Of a DNA stretch of 64,000 nucleotides, positions 23,781 through 36,701 are shown piece after piece. The notes under the pieces are model-generated. The model was given only the letters and a program-made list of their open reading frames with translations. It made no database searches and was not told the origin of the DNA. The DNA is taken from positions 109,568,999-109,632,998 of the forward strand of contig CM070562.1 in the NCBI GenBank assembly GCA_036346405.1. Reading direction: 5' to 3'. Position numbers and translations under genes: made by a program. Within the stretch, counting starts at the first letter, position 1, and each line of letters begins with the position of its first letter. This DNA is from Phyllostachys edulis (taxonomy: Eukaryota > Streptophyta > Magnoliopsida > Poales > Poaceae).

Positions 23781-24869
23781 TACGAGTATATAATCACACG
23801 ATTTTTGCAACAAATTGCAATTTGTGTCCTGTAAAAAAATGGGACTTCGAATTAGATAATCTGGATTAGTTTTATTATTTAACATCTTTTAAAATTTATT
23901 TTTATTACTAACTTTATATCCAAATCTGACATTTTTGTCCACGCCGTCATTCGTGACGGTGGTATTGCAAACAACATTGTCACGCCATAAAATAAGTCGA
24001 GCGTTGAGCTAAAAAATGGCATGTTTGGCCACGCCACGAGTGGTGGCGTGGCAAAACAACACAGTCACGTCACCACCAATGGCATAGCAAGGTTCAACCA
24101 CGTTGGAATTGATGGTGTGGCAGTGTGTATTTGTCACTATGGCCAAAAGGGCTATAATTAGAAAACAAAGTTGGCAAGGAGTTATTAATTAAAAAAAATC
24201 AAAAAATGGTTATATAATTAAAAAAGTTCGACAATCTGTAGCACGGCCATATGTGAGTATATAACCATAGGGAAATGAAAATTTTATTGCAAACACATTT
24301 TCGAGCAAGCGAATCGTATAATAGAGTTTGATTTGGACCATCTATACTTTCGATCCAACGTTTGGATCACACAACTTACAAGCTAGTTTTTTAGCAGTGT
24401 TTTTTTTAAGGAACTTACAGGCTAGTGTTAAAAAGAAAAAGGAAAGGTCCATATGTGGTCCCTCACTCTTTGGTAGTCTAATTTTTGTCGCTCGTCTATA
24501 AAACTAGGTAAAATCCGCCCCCATTTCTCAATACTAGACAAACCTTATCTCTCCGCTTGTTTGACCTTAGTTTTGTCCCACCTGTATTCTAGCTCAGATC
24601 CAAGCTGGCGTCTAACTTCAGAGGTGCGGCCTGCGTGTGTCATAGACAAGGAGAGAGAATAAAAGAAACCTAGAGGTGTTCGTCTCCTTCCTCTCACCTG
24701 CAACGGAAACAGAGAAGGGCAATTGGCATTCGGGCGGCGATCATCGGCGGGTTATGTCTTGGGGAAGGGAATTCCCTGGAGGAGGGCTTGGATCGGGGGA
24801 GATGGACGAAGATAGGGGAGGGGCCCCGAGGCCCCTCCATAGAATTTATTTTCATGTCTTGGGAGTAGC
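23781..24869. other. AT-rich region with palindromic GC repeats, no gene
   Basis: Between about 23935 and 24125 there are several inverse repeats built on CACGCC/GGCGTGG (for example CCACGCCACGAGTGGTGGC), set in AT-rich flanks. This resembles the subterminal part of a non-autonomous Mutator-like element, perhaps the left end of the decayed MULE to the right. I could not match TIRs or a target duplication. From 24250 to 24870 I see nothing definite. Confidence 0.4.
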
Positions 24870-25228
24870 CCAGTCATCCATCTTATGATGACCCCTTCCT
24901 GCGGTAAAAGTACTTTTCCTCATGGAGAACCATGTCGATCAGGGAGGAAACCCATGAGAAGCTGTTTATCCACGGTCATCTTGAACATTGTGTGTTGCAC
25001 CTTGGTGGGACCGACGTCTGGCTTACACCCGTGCGGCTTGAGAGGGTCTAGTTATCCATCTTATAAAGAATCCACCCCACGGTAAAAGTCGTTGTCCTCA
25101 TGGAAAACCACGACGACCAAGGAGGAAACGAGAAGTTGTTTATCCACGGCTGTCTTCTACATTGGCGTGTTGCCCCTGGTGGGCCCGACGTCTGGCGTGC
25201 ACTTGTGTAGCTTGAGTAGACCGACGGA
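24870..25228. repeat. Two tandem copies of a 175-180 bp unit
   Basis: Copy 1 starts about 24870 (ATCCATCTTATGATGA), copy 2 about 25050 (ATCCATCTTATAAAGA). Shared blocks include GGTAAAAGT, CTCATGGA, GGAGGAAAC, TTTATCCACGG and CCGACGTCTGGC. The copies have diverged considerably, so this is an old duplication. Confidence 0.8.
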
Positions 25229-25386
25229 GCTCTGGCCGTGCTGGTACGACGTACTGGTCTACTTGCTGTGGCGCTGTAGAGTGTCAACGTAGTATGCGTC
25301 TCCAAACTGATGGTGGTACTGCTGACTGTAGGCTAGGGGGCACCGTAGGTGGTACGGTATGGTGCAACTCCAAGTGCGATGAGTAG

Positions 25387-25899
25387 CTAGGAAGGCCGCA
25401 TAACAACGAATAATTTGATGTAACGAACAGTAATGCAAATATGAAACAAAAGTAGGTATTCACGTAGGGAATACCCTACCATAAGACTGCGCTCCTGCTC
25501 GTTGGTCCTGTGTAGATGATGTGTGAGGTAACGATGATGGTGCGGGAACATTGTGTGCAAAAAAGGTCCGGTAAAACACGCTACAATAATAACACAAGTT
25601 TGTACTATCGTAAACTCACTACGCCTCCAGTGTGTCCTCCAACCCTGGGCGAGCGTACGGACGGTGATCGCGCTAGTGATACATTCCCACGGACATGTGG
25701 TTGGGAAATCGAATGAGGTTAGCACAACGTCAAACAACATCAATAAGTACGACATAAATTGAACATATTGTACCTCACCAATCCGCGGTACGGATGACCG
25801 ACGGGTAAAGCTAGGACGACAACCAAACTCACTAGGTTGTGCTGACCTAGGCAGGGAAGCCAGGTCAGTCCACTCGGTGAACATCTCGAAGCACGTCAT
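25387..25899 (-). pseudogene. Unrecognised fragment downstream of the third MULE transposase
   Basis: An open frame of 170 codons starts MTCFEMFTEWTDLASLPRSA and contains QPSEFGCRPSFTRRSSVPRI. It has the look of real coding sequence but I cannot assign it. It lies downstream of the Mutator-type transposase on the same strand and could be the second gene or a captured gene of that element. Similarity beyond about residue 70 looks weak. Confidence 0.3.
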
Positions 25900-26114
25900 C
25901 GCTCGTCGGACCGCAACTCAAGTTTTTGACAATCTGTTTGGCATCATCGTACATGGACTTTACTAGCCCAAGAAGCCCCTACATAGTGTGATCGCCCCTA
26001 CGAAGGGCGGAGCCTCCTATGTCCACGATCCGTCGGGCCCTGTCGAATTGCATTAACACGGAAAAGCTGTTGAGTAACAAGCACTAACAGTATCATGTAA
26101 GAAGTGAGGAGCAA

Positions 26115-28330
26115 TTAACAATGTTTTACCGTGCCGTCACGCCGCGAATATCGGTGTCGATCGATGCCCAACTGTAGCCTATCCTGTGCGTAACATGCTC
26201 CGGTGCCGTTACGGTCTATGATAAGGCACACATTAGGCCAGTCCCCCACAATGGCCCACTTGACATTTGTAAGAAACCACATCCAACTGTCTGTTTTCTC
26301 GTTCTCAATGATGGCAAAGGCAACAGAAAGAAGCTGGTCATTTGCATTTGCCGCCACCGTAGTGAGCATGGTGTCCTTGTACAACCCAGTCAGGAAAGTG
26401 CCATCCATTGCGAGCACCGGACAGCACCGAATGATAGAACTTGAAGCCCTCTATGGCCTGAGTGAATGTCCAGAACACACGGTCCAATATGTAGCAATTG
26501 GGGCCTCCATGAGGATCTATTCTGTCCAGATTATTTATGTATGTGCTCAGGTTTGATTCTACAATCTGATGAAGTATCCTCAGCACAAGGTTTTTACGCC
26601 TCCTAATACGTCCCGTAAATGGACTTGATCACCTTCTGCTTAGCTCGTTGAACCTTGCTGTAGCTGACTGGATAACCAACCAGATTGCCAACATCTGACA
26701 TCAGCATCCTGGGAGAGACGAACACATCCTTCGAAACTAGGTGGCTGATGAGGCTTGCCACATATGCGGAAGTAACATTCATGTGCCGTTGCAACGACTC
26801 ACTTGGCTCGCAAGAGTGGTCGATCAACACCATGATCATGGAGTCTATATCATGGCTCTTTGCCTTCTGCGCACGGACCTTCCCAGTGGAACCTTCCACT
26901 TGGTACTTCACTATGTATTGAGTTGGGTTTGACCTATGCACCTGGTACACACGGCTGATAGGCATGTCATACCTTGTTATAGCTTGCTGCACGGCCACCT
27001 TTTTTGGGAAATGTTGCCTAACTAACAAGGTGTCATTATCAAACCCCCATTGAAACTCATGGTCTTGTGGAAATACAAGTGACCGCATTGCAAGTTCATC
27101 AATCCTAGATGACACATATGCCACCTCTGTTGATAGGATTCCGCCCACAAGAGCAGCACCCAAGCCTATCAATTCCATTCCGGTACTGACCGGAATGGCC
27201 GAAACATGTCATACCGGCACCCAAACCAGCATACAATAGCCTCAATCCCGTATCGCCCTCAATATCGATCAATACCGGTCATTCCGGTACCAGACATAAT
27301 TGATGTGACTACTCATTTGAATCAGCTCGGAAGGCTCAATCCAATACTGCTTCATCGGTAAGTGAAATTATGTTAGACTAGTATGCTAGACTAGGGTAAA
27401 ATATATGAAGTTATGAACTTGTGTTGTATTATTTAACTACGTACGACCTTTGTACTTATGAAGTCATTGAACTATGTGTCATTTTTATTCTATGGTTATA
27501 TATTTGAAGTGAGATTCCAAGTGAAATTATGTGCATATAATTAGATATATTTTATGAATAAATATATATTTTTATAGTAAAATCTAGAATGGTACACCGG
27601 AATGGACCGGTACCGGCACATTCTATACCAAGAGGCAAACTGGAATGGCCTCCGAAATGGAATTGACAACTATGGCAGCACCCCCTACACCCTCGGGTGT
27701 GTCCTCTTCGCTACCATTTGAGCTTGGGTCGGCGTCCTCATCGGACTCCAACTCATCCGGATGCTTTGGTAAAAACTCTTGGCAGTCAATATGGGTCGAC
27801 CACCATTCTCCTGCCTCTTCATTTTGTACAAAATTATCTGCAAGTCTTCTATTATAGTCTTTCTCCAAATTAACACATTCTATGCTCCCATCATCACCCA
27901 CCGTACGCACTTCCCCGCTCGCATTGGCACCAGCCTCATCAATGTTTGACGACACCCTTTTTACGAACTGCACATACACCATCGGTCTCTCGTATATTGC
28001 CGCCTCGTGATTCCTCGCAATCTCCATGTACTGACCCCATGCAATGCTACCCTTCACCTTGTATAACTCCCATACGCCCTGCGCTGACCCTAGCATATTG
28101 GTGCAGGTTACCGCCTCGATGACAACCTTCTTCCTTGTCGTCTCCTTGTCAAACTCTCTCCTGATGCAGCTCCTCAGCTCGTCAATAGCCATCTCTCTCA
28201 TTCACACCCTCCGCTTGTACCACCTTACACTGGCATCTTAACAGGTCCAACTCATTCGGCCTGCCCCGTACGACACCTTCATCGTAAACACACAAGCAAT
28301 TCTTGCATGTTGGACGTTCCCTACAACGAA
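26115..28330 (-). pseudogene. Mutator-like (MULE) transposase, third element, broken
   Basis: Minus-strand pieces in order are: an N-terminal part (28201-27667: ELRSCIRREFDKETTRKKVV ... acidic DELESDEDADPSS); the zinc-binding/MuDR DNA-binding part (27178-26603: LVFPQDHEFQWGFDNDTLLV, VKYQVEGSTGKVRAQ, VSYSKVQRAKQKVI); and the DDE core (26586-26115: VLAMDGTFLTGLYKD with first Asp, WPNVCLIIDRNG with second Asp). The catalytic Glu and SWIM finger are missing. A MITE-like insertion at 27169-27666 splits the N-terminal half, and there is a frameshift near 26410. The element's ends were not identified. Confidence 0.75.
27169..27666. mobile_element. MITE-like insertion within the MULE transposase
   Basis: About 500 bp are bounded by inverse ends TCAATTCCATTCCGG (27169-27183) and CCGAAATGGAATTGA (27652-27666). 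Rich in CCGGAATGG / CCATTCCGG motifs near both ends and AT-rich in the middle. It separates two halves of one transposase frame. No coding capacity. The target duplication is unclear, so the superfamily is open. Confidence 0.55.
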
Positions 28331-28420
28331 AACAACTCAATGCACTTAGTATATATGTTTCTAGTGATTCACCAATTTTTACTACCTACGAATTAAACTT
28401 GCTACCCAGCAATTCACATA

Positions 28421-29530
28421 TTTTATCTAGATAGCCAATAATTTTGCTAACCACATTACCAATATTTACAAGGTTTTTTTACATACGCAATACAATATTA
28501 TTTGTGCATGATATGTGCAAAGCATTTTATTTGTAGACAATCACCTAAATAATTTGCAATGTTTACACTATATTTTCCTACATCGACAAAGCAACTAAAC
28601 TTTGCTAATCCTAACCTAATTACGTTAATTAATCATTGCCTAATAACATACTAGTGTATTAATGACTACTTTTTTTCCTAATCAAGCGCGTCAAAAAGTG
28701 CCATAACCATCAATGAGCATGTTTACTTATTTTATCTACATAGCCAATAATCTTGCTAACCACATTCCCAACATTTACACATTTTCCTACGTCACCAAAG
28801 CAACTAAACTTTGCTAATCCTGACCAAATTACGTTACTTAATCATTGCCTAATAAACGTACTAGTATATTAACGACGACTATTTTCCTAATCAAGTGCGC
28901 CAAAAGATGCCATAACCATCAACGGTCATGTTTACATATTTTATCTACATAGCCAATAATCTTGCTAACCACATTCCAACATTTGCCAGATTTTGTTTCA
29001 CATACACAGTACAACATTATTTGTACATAATATGTGCAAAATATTTTATTTGTAGACAATCACCTGCATAATTTGCACTATTTAATCTACATTTTCGTAC
29101 ATCGCCAAAGCAACTAAACTTTGCTAATCCTTACCTAATTGTGTTACGTAATCATCGCCTAATTAACATACTAATATATTAATGACTACTATTTCCCTAA
29201 TCAAGCGAGTCAAAAGATGGCATAACCCTCAACGACCATGTTTACACATTTTTTCAACATAGCTAATAATCTTGCTAACCACATTCTCAACATTTGTACA
29301 TACACAGTACAACACTATTTGTACACAATATATGCAAAATATTTTATTTATAGACAATTACCTAAATAATTTGCACTATTTAATCTACATTTTCCTGCAT
29401 CGCCAAAGCAACTAAGCTTTGCTAATCATTACCTAATCATTGACTAATTAACATACAGGTAAATTAATAACAACTATTTTTCTAATCACACGCATAAAAA
29501 ATATCATAACCATCATCGATCATGTTTAAG
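28421..29530. repeat. Four imperfect tandem copies of a about 310-bp unit
   Basis: Units start with a TTTATCTACATAGCCAATAA-like block at about 28421, 28730, 28938 and 29249 and share GCAACTAAACTTTGCTAATC and CCATAACCATCA. The second unit is about 100 bp shorter because of an internal deletion. They lie directly upstream of the third MULE transposase (minus strand), in its presumed 5' region. Confidence 0.85.
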
Positions 29531-30645
29531 GAACCATAATATTGCCAAACAGCTAATCAAACACTAATGACACAATTAATATACAACATGCCTACGGAAA
29601 AATTATCTCTTCTCGTAGATCCTCGCTTGATCTACAAGTTTATCAACAAATACAACAGCTAAATCACACTCTAAATTCTCTCAAATCGACAGCAAAATCG
29701 GATTTTCTCACTACCTCGCTCGCTTGCTTTGCTCTGTCTCTCTGTGGCCGAACAAATGAATGTTGGGGGAGAGAGGCGTGCCAGTTAAATGGTCTCCTGC
29801 GGCAGCTACCTCCCACGATCCCGGTGCACGGTAGGGACATCGACTGGACGACAGCGACAGGCCGCGAAGGACAACGATGGGACACAACAACGGGGCGTCG
29901 CCGCGGCGGCCGGGTCTAGCACGTTTGGTCTTGCGACAATTGGATCTTTGGTTGGGTCTTGCGACGAGGGTCTGAGGCTGTTCTAGTCCGCGACAGGAAG
30001 TTGTTGTGGTCCTGATACGCAGAATAGGACACATGTTGCTCGACTAGACAACCGCAGTGTCATTTTTATCATTTAAAAAAAAGAAGGCTAGATTTGCTAT
30101 TCCGTTACAAAAATCGGCCAAATAAGGCCAATTTTTTTTTATTGGCCGCACCTTCATTGCTAGATAGCTGTAACACTGCCAGGTTTTTATTCAGTCTCGA
30201 CTCTCGAGTGGCAGCTTATTGTGTGTGTCGTATAGCCATACGCATGGTAGAAATGGTACGATTTTTAAAATAAGAGCAATGAAGCAATTGTCAAGGAGGA
30301 AAACATATAACGTCAGAAAATTAAAGATTAAAGATTTGCTATTTTTAAGTCGTTTTAAATTTTTTAAGTTTAAATTAATTATTGTGATCATTGAATTTGT
30401 GTAGAGATTGATGTATCATATGATTATATATTAATTCAATACATAAAAATGTGATTTATACTTTAAAAAAATTCAGTAGGCAGTCCCTAAAGATTAATCT
30501 TCAACCAAAAATCAAAAGCACAAATTCTATGGACATTTGAGTGTCACTATCCCAATCATTAACTTCATATGCATTCAACATCACTCAACCCAACATTAAC
30601 GTAATAAGCATCCAACAAAGAAAAGCATCTAAAGAAATCAGTCCG
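29531..30645. other. No gene recognised
   Basis: A GC-richer part (29740-30060) looks like an untranslated leader, possibly of the third MULE; several short frames overlap and none is convincing. From 30060 to 30170 there are A/T runs and two GGCCAA motifs in inverse orientation (30114-30150) that could be a transposon end. Confidence 0.35.
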
Positions 30646-30700
30646 CATCATTTCAGATGAATCCACAGACGCACATCATTTCAGATGAATCCACAGACGC
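30646..30700. repeat. 28-bp direct repeat, two copies
   Basis: CATCATTTCAGATGAATCC plus ACAGACGC occurs at 30646-30672 and 30674-30700 with one base between. It lies in the presumed 3' part of the host gene to the right. Confidence 0.95.
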
Positions 30701-33362
30701 CCAGTTGAAGGTCTCAGTAACTGAATAGACCGCGCTGCCGCCGTTGTCCCGAACATAAATCCTCTCAACCCTAGCCTATTTAAGAGGGCCAACCGCGTCA
30801 CAATTTATAGAATGTTTCCTAACCATCCACTTCAGCAACTTCTGCAGACCTACCACGGAGAAATAAAAAGGAGAGAGGATCAGTGAAAAGAGCTGGAAAT
30901 TGTAAATGCAATGAAGCTAAATGTAAATTCAGTATTAAATGTCTGGAGCCCCCGAAAGATAATTATGATCAAAATAACTCAAAAGTGAAAAAAAAAGCAG
31001 GCAAACATCAAATGTGCAGGCCAAACATCGGGAGGCATTGCATTTAAAACACAGCAACTATTTAAGTGCAACATAGATGATCGGAAGTAATAGTCCAACT
31101 TGATTGCAAGTTCACATTTAACTAGGAGGTCAAGCGGGCTTCACCTCGCTGTAAGAACCAAAGGAACAATCCGCATCACCTCTATGTAAGAACCAAAGAA
31201 ACAATCCAATGGCCGTATGAAATAGTGGAAGGGAACACAATTTTTGGCTAATAAATTCCACATCTGATCAAGCAGTCTAAGAGCAACAGAGAGCTACAAT
31301 ACCAGTAAGAGACCTAGAACCATTCATATGCGTTCTGCAGCAGAGCTAAGTGCAGAAGTGTAGCAATGAGCATTCAACAAAAAGGGATGGAATAGCAGGG
31401 TTGAATAATGATAGTCTGCAATCAGTGATATTTAACGAAGTAAAGTGCCATGGCACCCAAATCCTCCTTGCATCTAAAATTGCCTATAAAATTGGCTTTT
31501 GCTATCTATCGAATATGAGATCCATAGTTATGGAACGAAAACTTCCAGGTGGCCAAGTGTAGTGATCCAACTATTTGTCAGAAACTGGTGACGTGGCAAC
31601 AAGTTGCCAAAAAACAATATAGATGAACTAAACAGTTCGGGGGGTAATATATACTTTTTTTTTTCAATTTAAACCTCCGCTCACAATTTTCCTGGCTTTC
31701 TATTATCGCAAAAAAGGAAAGCCTGGAGAATCAGAATTACTCAACGAGAAACCCTAAACATCTACCTGATTAATTATCTAGAGACAGATCAATAAACCGA
31801 AGGAATGCAACATTGACTAAGGAATAGCTTCAGGAAGCACTACCATTACAATAAGGGAACATGATGTTTCCTGTCATGTTATACTATATTGGCATTTGCT
31901 GTCATGCGCAGAGTCCTCGCCGGTACTCTAGCAGCCAGGCAGCAGCGAGGAACCATCCTTGGCCGGCGCAATCAAGGATTAGATTAGGATTTCTAAGCTA
32001 CCAAGTTATTGTTAGGATAGAATCTTATCTATTAGGAAGGTTATAAGTGTATAAATGTTAGGACTATTGAAATTCTATTGAAACTGACAGTCAGCAGCAC
32101 GAAACAAATGCATAATAAAAAGCATGAATTGATTGCCTCCACAGTTCTTGGTGAACTTTCTGCCATCCTAAAGTTGATTAGTGAAACAACCAGCAATGAG
32201 AACAGTCATGGTTCAGAGGAGTATTAATGGATAAAATTCATGACTGCACTTACCATAGACAAAGGTTCCAACAATACTACCATAAGAGCAAAACAAGAGT
32301 TAACTAGGACATCTTTAACCATTGCTTACAATTGCGGAACAAACAGAAACCATTGCTTACGCTAAAAAAACGACCATGCTCAACTCACTAATGAGGGCGC
32401 ATATTTAATCTTATCGATGTCAACTAAAAATCGCATCAGCACAAGAAATTCTCTTGCTTCCTTACATTTCTGATGAAAAAGGAAGGGGTGTTGGTAAATA
32501 TGGCAACTATGACAGATTGAAAGGAAAAGGAATTTTTCACACTTGAATAAATTAATGCACAAATTTGCTCTAGCACTCATCCAGATCTGCACCAAAAAAA
32601 CGCCCTTCATTCACCATCTTCTCCCATCACACATATTGCCAAATATAAACAGGGAATTACACCGGACATTACCAATAGTTTGATACATCCTAACACCACA
32701 ATTAAAAAGCCAGAAGCTATGCACATGTCCTCTTTGTACTGATGATAAAACTATAAAAGCATTAATATTTAAGCATGCTTCCTAAAAGCACTACAGAATT
32801 CAAGGAAAGCGTAAATAGAGCACTAAACCTCCTCAAAGAACTACGCAATAGAGCCTATAAGATCAAACAAAAACATGTCAATTCCATTGATATTTACAAT
32901 CTTTCACTTAAGCACAATGGAATATCATATCTGTTTACTAAAAGCACAATGGGACTCAAGTCAACAAGGGCACACATAATCCAGCACAACATATCAGCAA
33001 GTTACTGTAAATTGGATAGGAGGTACGTAAAAAGGACAAGCCAAGTTGGATGGGTCACGTCAATGAATAAGCTCTAAAAATCCGTTAACATGGTGACAGT
33101 GATATATGCATTTTCTGTTTAGCTTGCCAAAATATATATTATTGTTCTTAATAGTCGCTCTTTCTGTATGCATGTGATCCTCGATAATAGGATGGCAGTT
33201 TTATCCATTTACCCGTGGCTAAATGCCCTAATGGAGGCAGTTTTACCAATATTTGATGGTTACAACGCATGAGACAATTGGGCCAATCAAAACAACTAGC
33301 GAAATTGAGGAGCAGCACTTTGATCAAATGACGAACCAAGACAAGTCAGAATACCGGCATAC
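30701..33362. other. Presumed intron and 3' region of the host gene
   Basis: AT-rich sequence without transposon hallmarks or convincing long frames. A possible 3' exon on minus (about 30820-30853, after GTGGTAG) would continue exon 2 in phase as RSAEVAEVDG and stop. This is only a phase-compatible guess. Confidence 0.3.
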
Positions 33363-33951
33363 CTGGAGTAAGGAGGCATGCTGGAGGTCGTCCATGGCAG
33401 GAAGTCCATATCCGGCAGATGGTCCATCAGGCGTTGCCTCTTCACCTTCTCCTCGTCGGGACCTGTCATAGCTAGTTCGTCGGGACGTGTCAGAGCAAAT
33501 TCGTCGGGACGTGTCACAACTGGTGTGAAGCTGAGGCGCATCATAACAGGACGATCGGTGACGCCAGCGCCGCTGCAGCCGTCGTTGCAATGGCCGTCAC
33601 CCTCGAGCTGCATCTGCCGCAGTAGACGCTCTCTCTCCGGTCGCTCCATCTCCCAGTGGTATCTGCAACCGCGCTCCCAGAGCTCGAGAAAAGCAGATGG
33701 ATCGGAGAAAACTGCATCCATGATCCATCCATCCATGAGCGACAAATAAGAAACAAGTGCAGTTGAAAAAGGAGATCGCGAGAGATCGACGTACCGTCGG
33801 GGCGGCTGAAGGGGGGAACCATCCTCCCTTCGTGCTTCCTAGAAAATTTCTCGATGATCCCTATCCGTTGCACCTCGTCCAGCGCGGCGAACCCCTCGTC
33901 GGTGAACATGAAGCACATGGGAGGTCGTCGCATGCTATCTACTCCCTCCAT
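33363..33951 (-). CDS. Host gene candidate of unknown function, two 5' exons
   Basis: Exon 1 (33951-33795) starts MEGVDSMRRPPMCFMFTDEG and continues FAALDEVQRIGIIEKFSRKH, ending at a good GTACGT donor. A short intron of about 80 bp ends in GGATGCAG. Exon 2 (about 33713-33363) reads VFSDPSAFLELWERGCRYHW, then EMERPERERLLRQMQLEGDG, a three-fold TRPDE(F/L)A repeat (VTRPDEFALTRPDELAMTGP), KVKRQRLMDHLPDMDFLPWT and ends at CCAG before GTATGC. The open frames, composition step and splice sites look like a real gene; I do not recognise the family. The downstream exon is uncertain. A hAT element begins 184 bp upstream of the ATG. Confidence 0.5.
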
Positions 33952-34592
33952 CGGAGTGGAGGACGACGGCGTACGGATCGGCGGATCCGAGAGTTTCTCT
34001 GGGTTTGGCGATGAACTGCCCGCAGCAATTGGAGATTAGGGATTCGAACGATGCGCCCAGGCCCCAAGCGCCGCCACATATATTGACGAGAGAGACCATC
34101 GGCTCCGTATCCGAGTTGGCCTCTCCGTTGCGTCTAGTGCTGGTCAAATGGGCCGTCCGGCCCGGCACGGTACGGGTCCGGTTAGGCACGACTTATTCCG
34201 GTTAGTGTCTTGTTAGGTGTCGTGCGGGCGATCCATGGGCGAGTGGTAGCTCGAGCACGGCCCGAAGCGAGCATTCATCTGCGTGCGGTCGGCCTGAGCC
34301 GTTTATCTGCGTCGGGCGAGATCACGCTTTGTTTGACCCATCGAAACAAAAAAATCCAAAAATCCAAAAAATTCAAAAAATTATAAAAATGTGTAGAATT
34401 CAGAAGTAGACATGAAATTTTAAAAAATTGAGACAATCATATTAAAAATGTAATAAAGAGCTTTATTGATGTCCAACTGGCTGCCTCGTTAAAACCTTTG
34501 CTAAGTAAAAACTCAAAATGAGAAAACCTTGGCAAAGGAAAAAGAGTACAGCCTATAGTTCTACAATTCTACAGACATGATACATCTTTGTT

Positions 34593-36701
34593 CTATGTGT
34601 CGGTGTCATTGTCTAAGTACAGACTTTCGAACACCTCCAACAACTCTGGATTTTTCACAGAGTGTTGTGTTCGCGAATCAGCTTGTTCCCAGTCCTTCAC
34701 AGTTAGAAGGATTTTCACCATCTCACTTGTGAGACTTGTTCTTCTTTCCTCCAATATTCTTCCAGAAAGACTGAAAGCAGACTCGGAGGAAACCGTAGAT
34801 ACAGGAACAGTTAACACATCACGTGCAAGTATGGATAGCACGGGATATGTTAACTTATGGGCTTGCCACCATTGCAAGATGTCGAAGTCTTCTGCGTTGA
34901 AATCCACCGTATCATTTGTCGGATAGGTGGATAGTTCCCGCTCCTTGTGGCTCTTGGTGACGGTATTTGGTGCGAAGAAGAAGAGGGCGAAGACCTTGAC
35001 TGGACACGGAGGAAGAGGCACCAAGATCGTGCCCCACATACTTGTCTTCCAGCTTGAGGTGGGGGCTACTAGAGGTCGTTCTTGGCGGACTCCGGAACTT
35101 ATTTTCATACCTTTGGTAAACCTCGTTTAGCGAGAGCGAACTTCGCAAAATAGTTAGTATAGTCTAGCCAGTAGCATCACTAAGAAGATCAAGTACAGTA
35201 CCAAATGCACCCATTTTAGCCCTAGGATCTAAAACAAATGCAAATGCATATAGGTAAGGATTTCTCTCCAATATTTAAGGTATTTAGATTTCATGGAAAC
35301 AATGACCTCACATAAAACTAAGTCATTTTCATACATTTTCAATTGAGTAGCAATCAGTAAGATAGTATGCACAATGATAGGAGATGTTGGATAGTAGGCA
35401 ATGGACAAAGCAACAGTTGCCTCGTAAAAATTTCTAAAATGACAGTACCTTCTCAGCAACGAACCAATGTTGCTCAGTTAATAGCAAATTACCGTCAGTG
35501 CTAGGATAGTGTGTTTGAATAAAAACAGAAAAAGTGCTCTTGTATGGTAAAAGATGCTTAAGCATGAGGTAAGTAGAGTTCCACCTTACCGGCATGTCCA
35601 AACCGAACTTTCTTGGACGTACACCCATCGCCCTGCAGAAGTTCTTATATTGTGCTATTCTTACGTTAGAATTATTCAAGAAAGAAATCGCATCGCGAAA
35701 AGCTCTAATATCTGGACTCAACCTCTTGAGACCACATTTGACTATAAGGTTGATAATATGACAAGCGCATCGTTGATGTAGCAAAACGAATCGGCATATG
35801 TACTCAACACCGGAGTAAGAATGTCCATGGCCCTAGAGTTTGAAGCGGCGTTGTCTAAGGTAATTGCGAATATTTTATACGTAAGACCAAAGTCTTCCAC
35901 GACTTTGATATCTGCTTTGCAATATTCTCCCGTGTATGCTACATCAATTAATTTCAAACCTATAATCCTTTTCTCCATTACCCGATCGTCATTAACATAA
36001 TGCGTAACTACACTAAGATAATCCTCCCTAGCCCGACCACTCCATATGTCCGAGGTCAAGGCCACGAAAATGTGCACGTACTAAATAGTTCCTTTATTTT
36101 ATTACGATGTTCATTATAGTATTTCACTAGATCCTTGTTGTTGTCTGTCAGAAAGCGGAAGAAAATCTAGGATTATCTTGCAATCCTAATGTAATTTTGG
36201 AAAAAAGCGAGACTCGCCAAAGCCTAACGGTAAATCCTCGAAGCAATTAAGCAGCAGAGAGATTGGCGGGCTACGAGGATCGTAGTCCCGACTAGATCTG
36301 GTACCATCGGGGTTGTATTGCATCTGCGTCTGCCTCATCGCCAATCTTTGCTTGGTTCGACACCTTGTAGCATGTCTAAGCAAGTGCCCCGTTCCACCTG
36401 TAGACTTTGCAGACAATTCATTGCGACAAATTTTACAAATAGCATATGGTACCTCATTTCCGCTGCGTCTTGCGGATTGTCTGTCGAAATTCTCCCACAC
36501 TCCGATGTAGAGCGGTCTCGATCTCTTTGCTCGGTTGTTGTTGAGCCCGATCTTGATGTCGAGCGATGGCGGAGCTCCAAGACTTGCTCCTCGGTGAAAC
36601 CTCCGGTTCGTTTGAGGCAGCCGCAATGCCTCCATAGACGCAATTTCGTCAGATGAAAGTCCGAACTCACTAAGAGCAAAGCTATCGTAAGGACCGCCCA
36701 T
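34593..36701 (-). pseudogene. hAT (Ac-type) transposase, frameshifted but nearly full length
   Basis: In order: MGGPYDSFALSEFGLSSDEI; a BED zinc finger (GVWENFDRQ ... CKICRNE ... HLLRHATRC, with both Cys and His pairs); the RNase H-like core with VALTSDIWSGRAREDYLSVV (first Asp) and DFGLTYKIFAITLDNAASNS (second Asp); CACHIINLIVKCGL; MGVRPRKFGLDMPVRWNSTY; LKMYENDLVLCEVI; and the C-terminal dimerisation part (VSTVSSESAFSLSGRILEER). Frameshifts occur near 36080-36190, 35440-35460 and 35110-35230. Compared with hAT-1 it keeps the region that copy lost. The product would bind its TIRs and cut DNA, but the breaks make this copy defective. Confidence 0.85.

Noticed and set aside
30700..30800. RVERIYVRDNGGSAVYSV frame on minus as a coding exon
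   Set aside because: Preceded and followed by stops, no splice sites in phase with the exons at 33.4-33.95 kb; left as uncertain 3' region.
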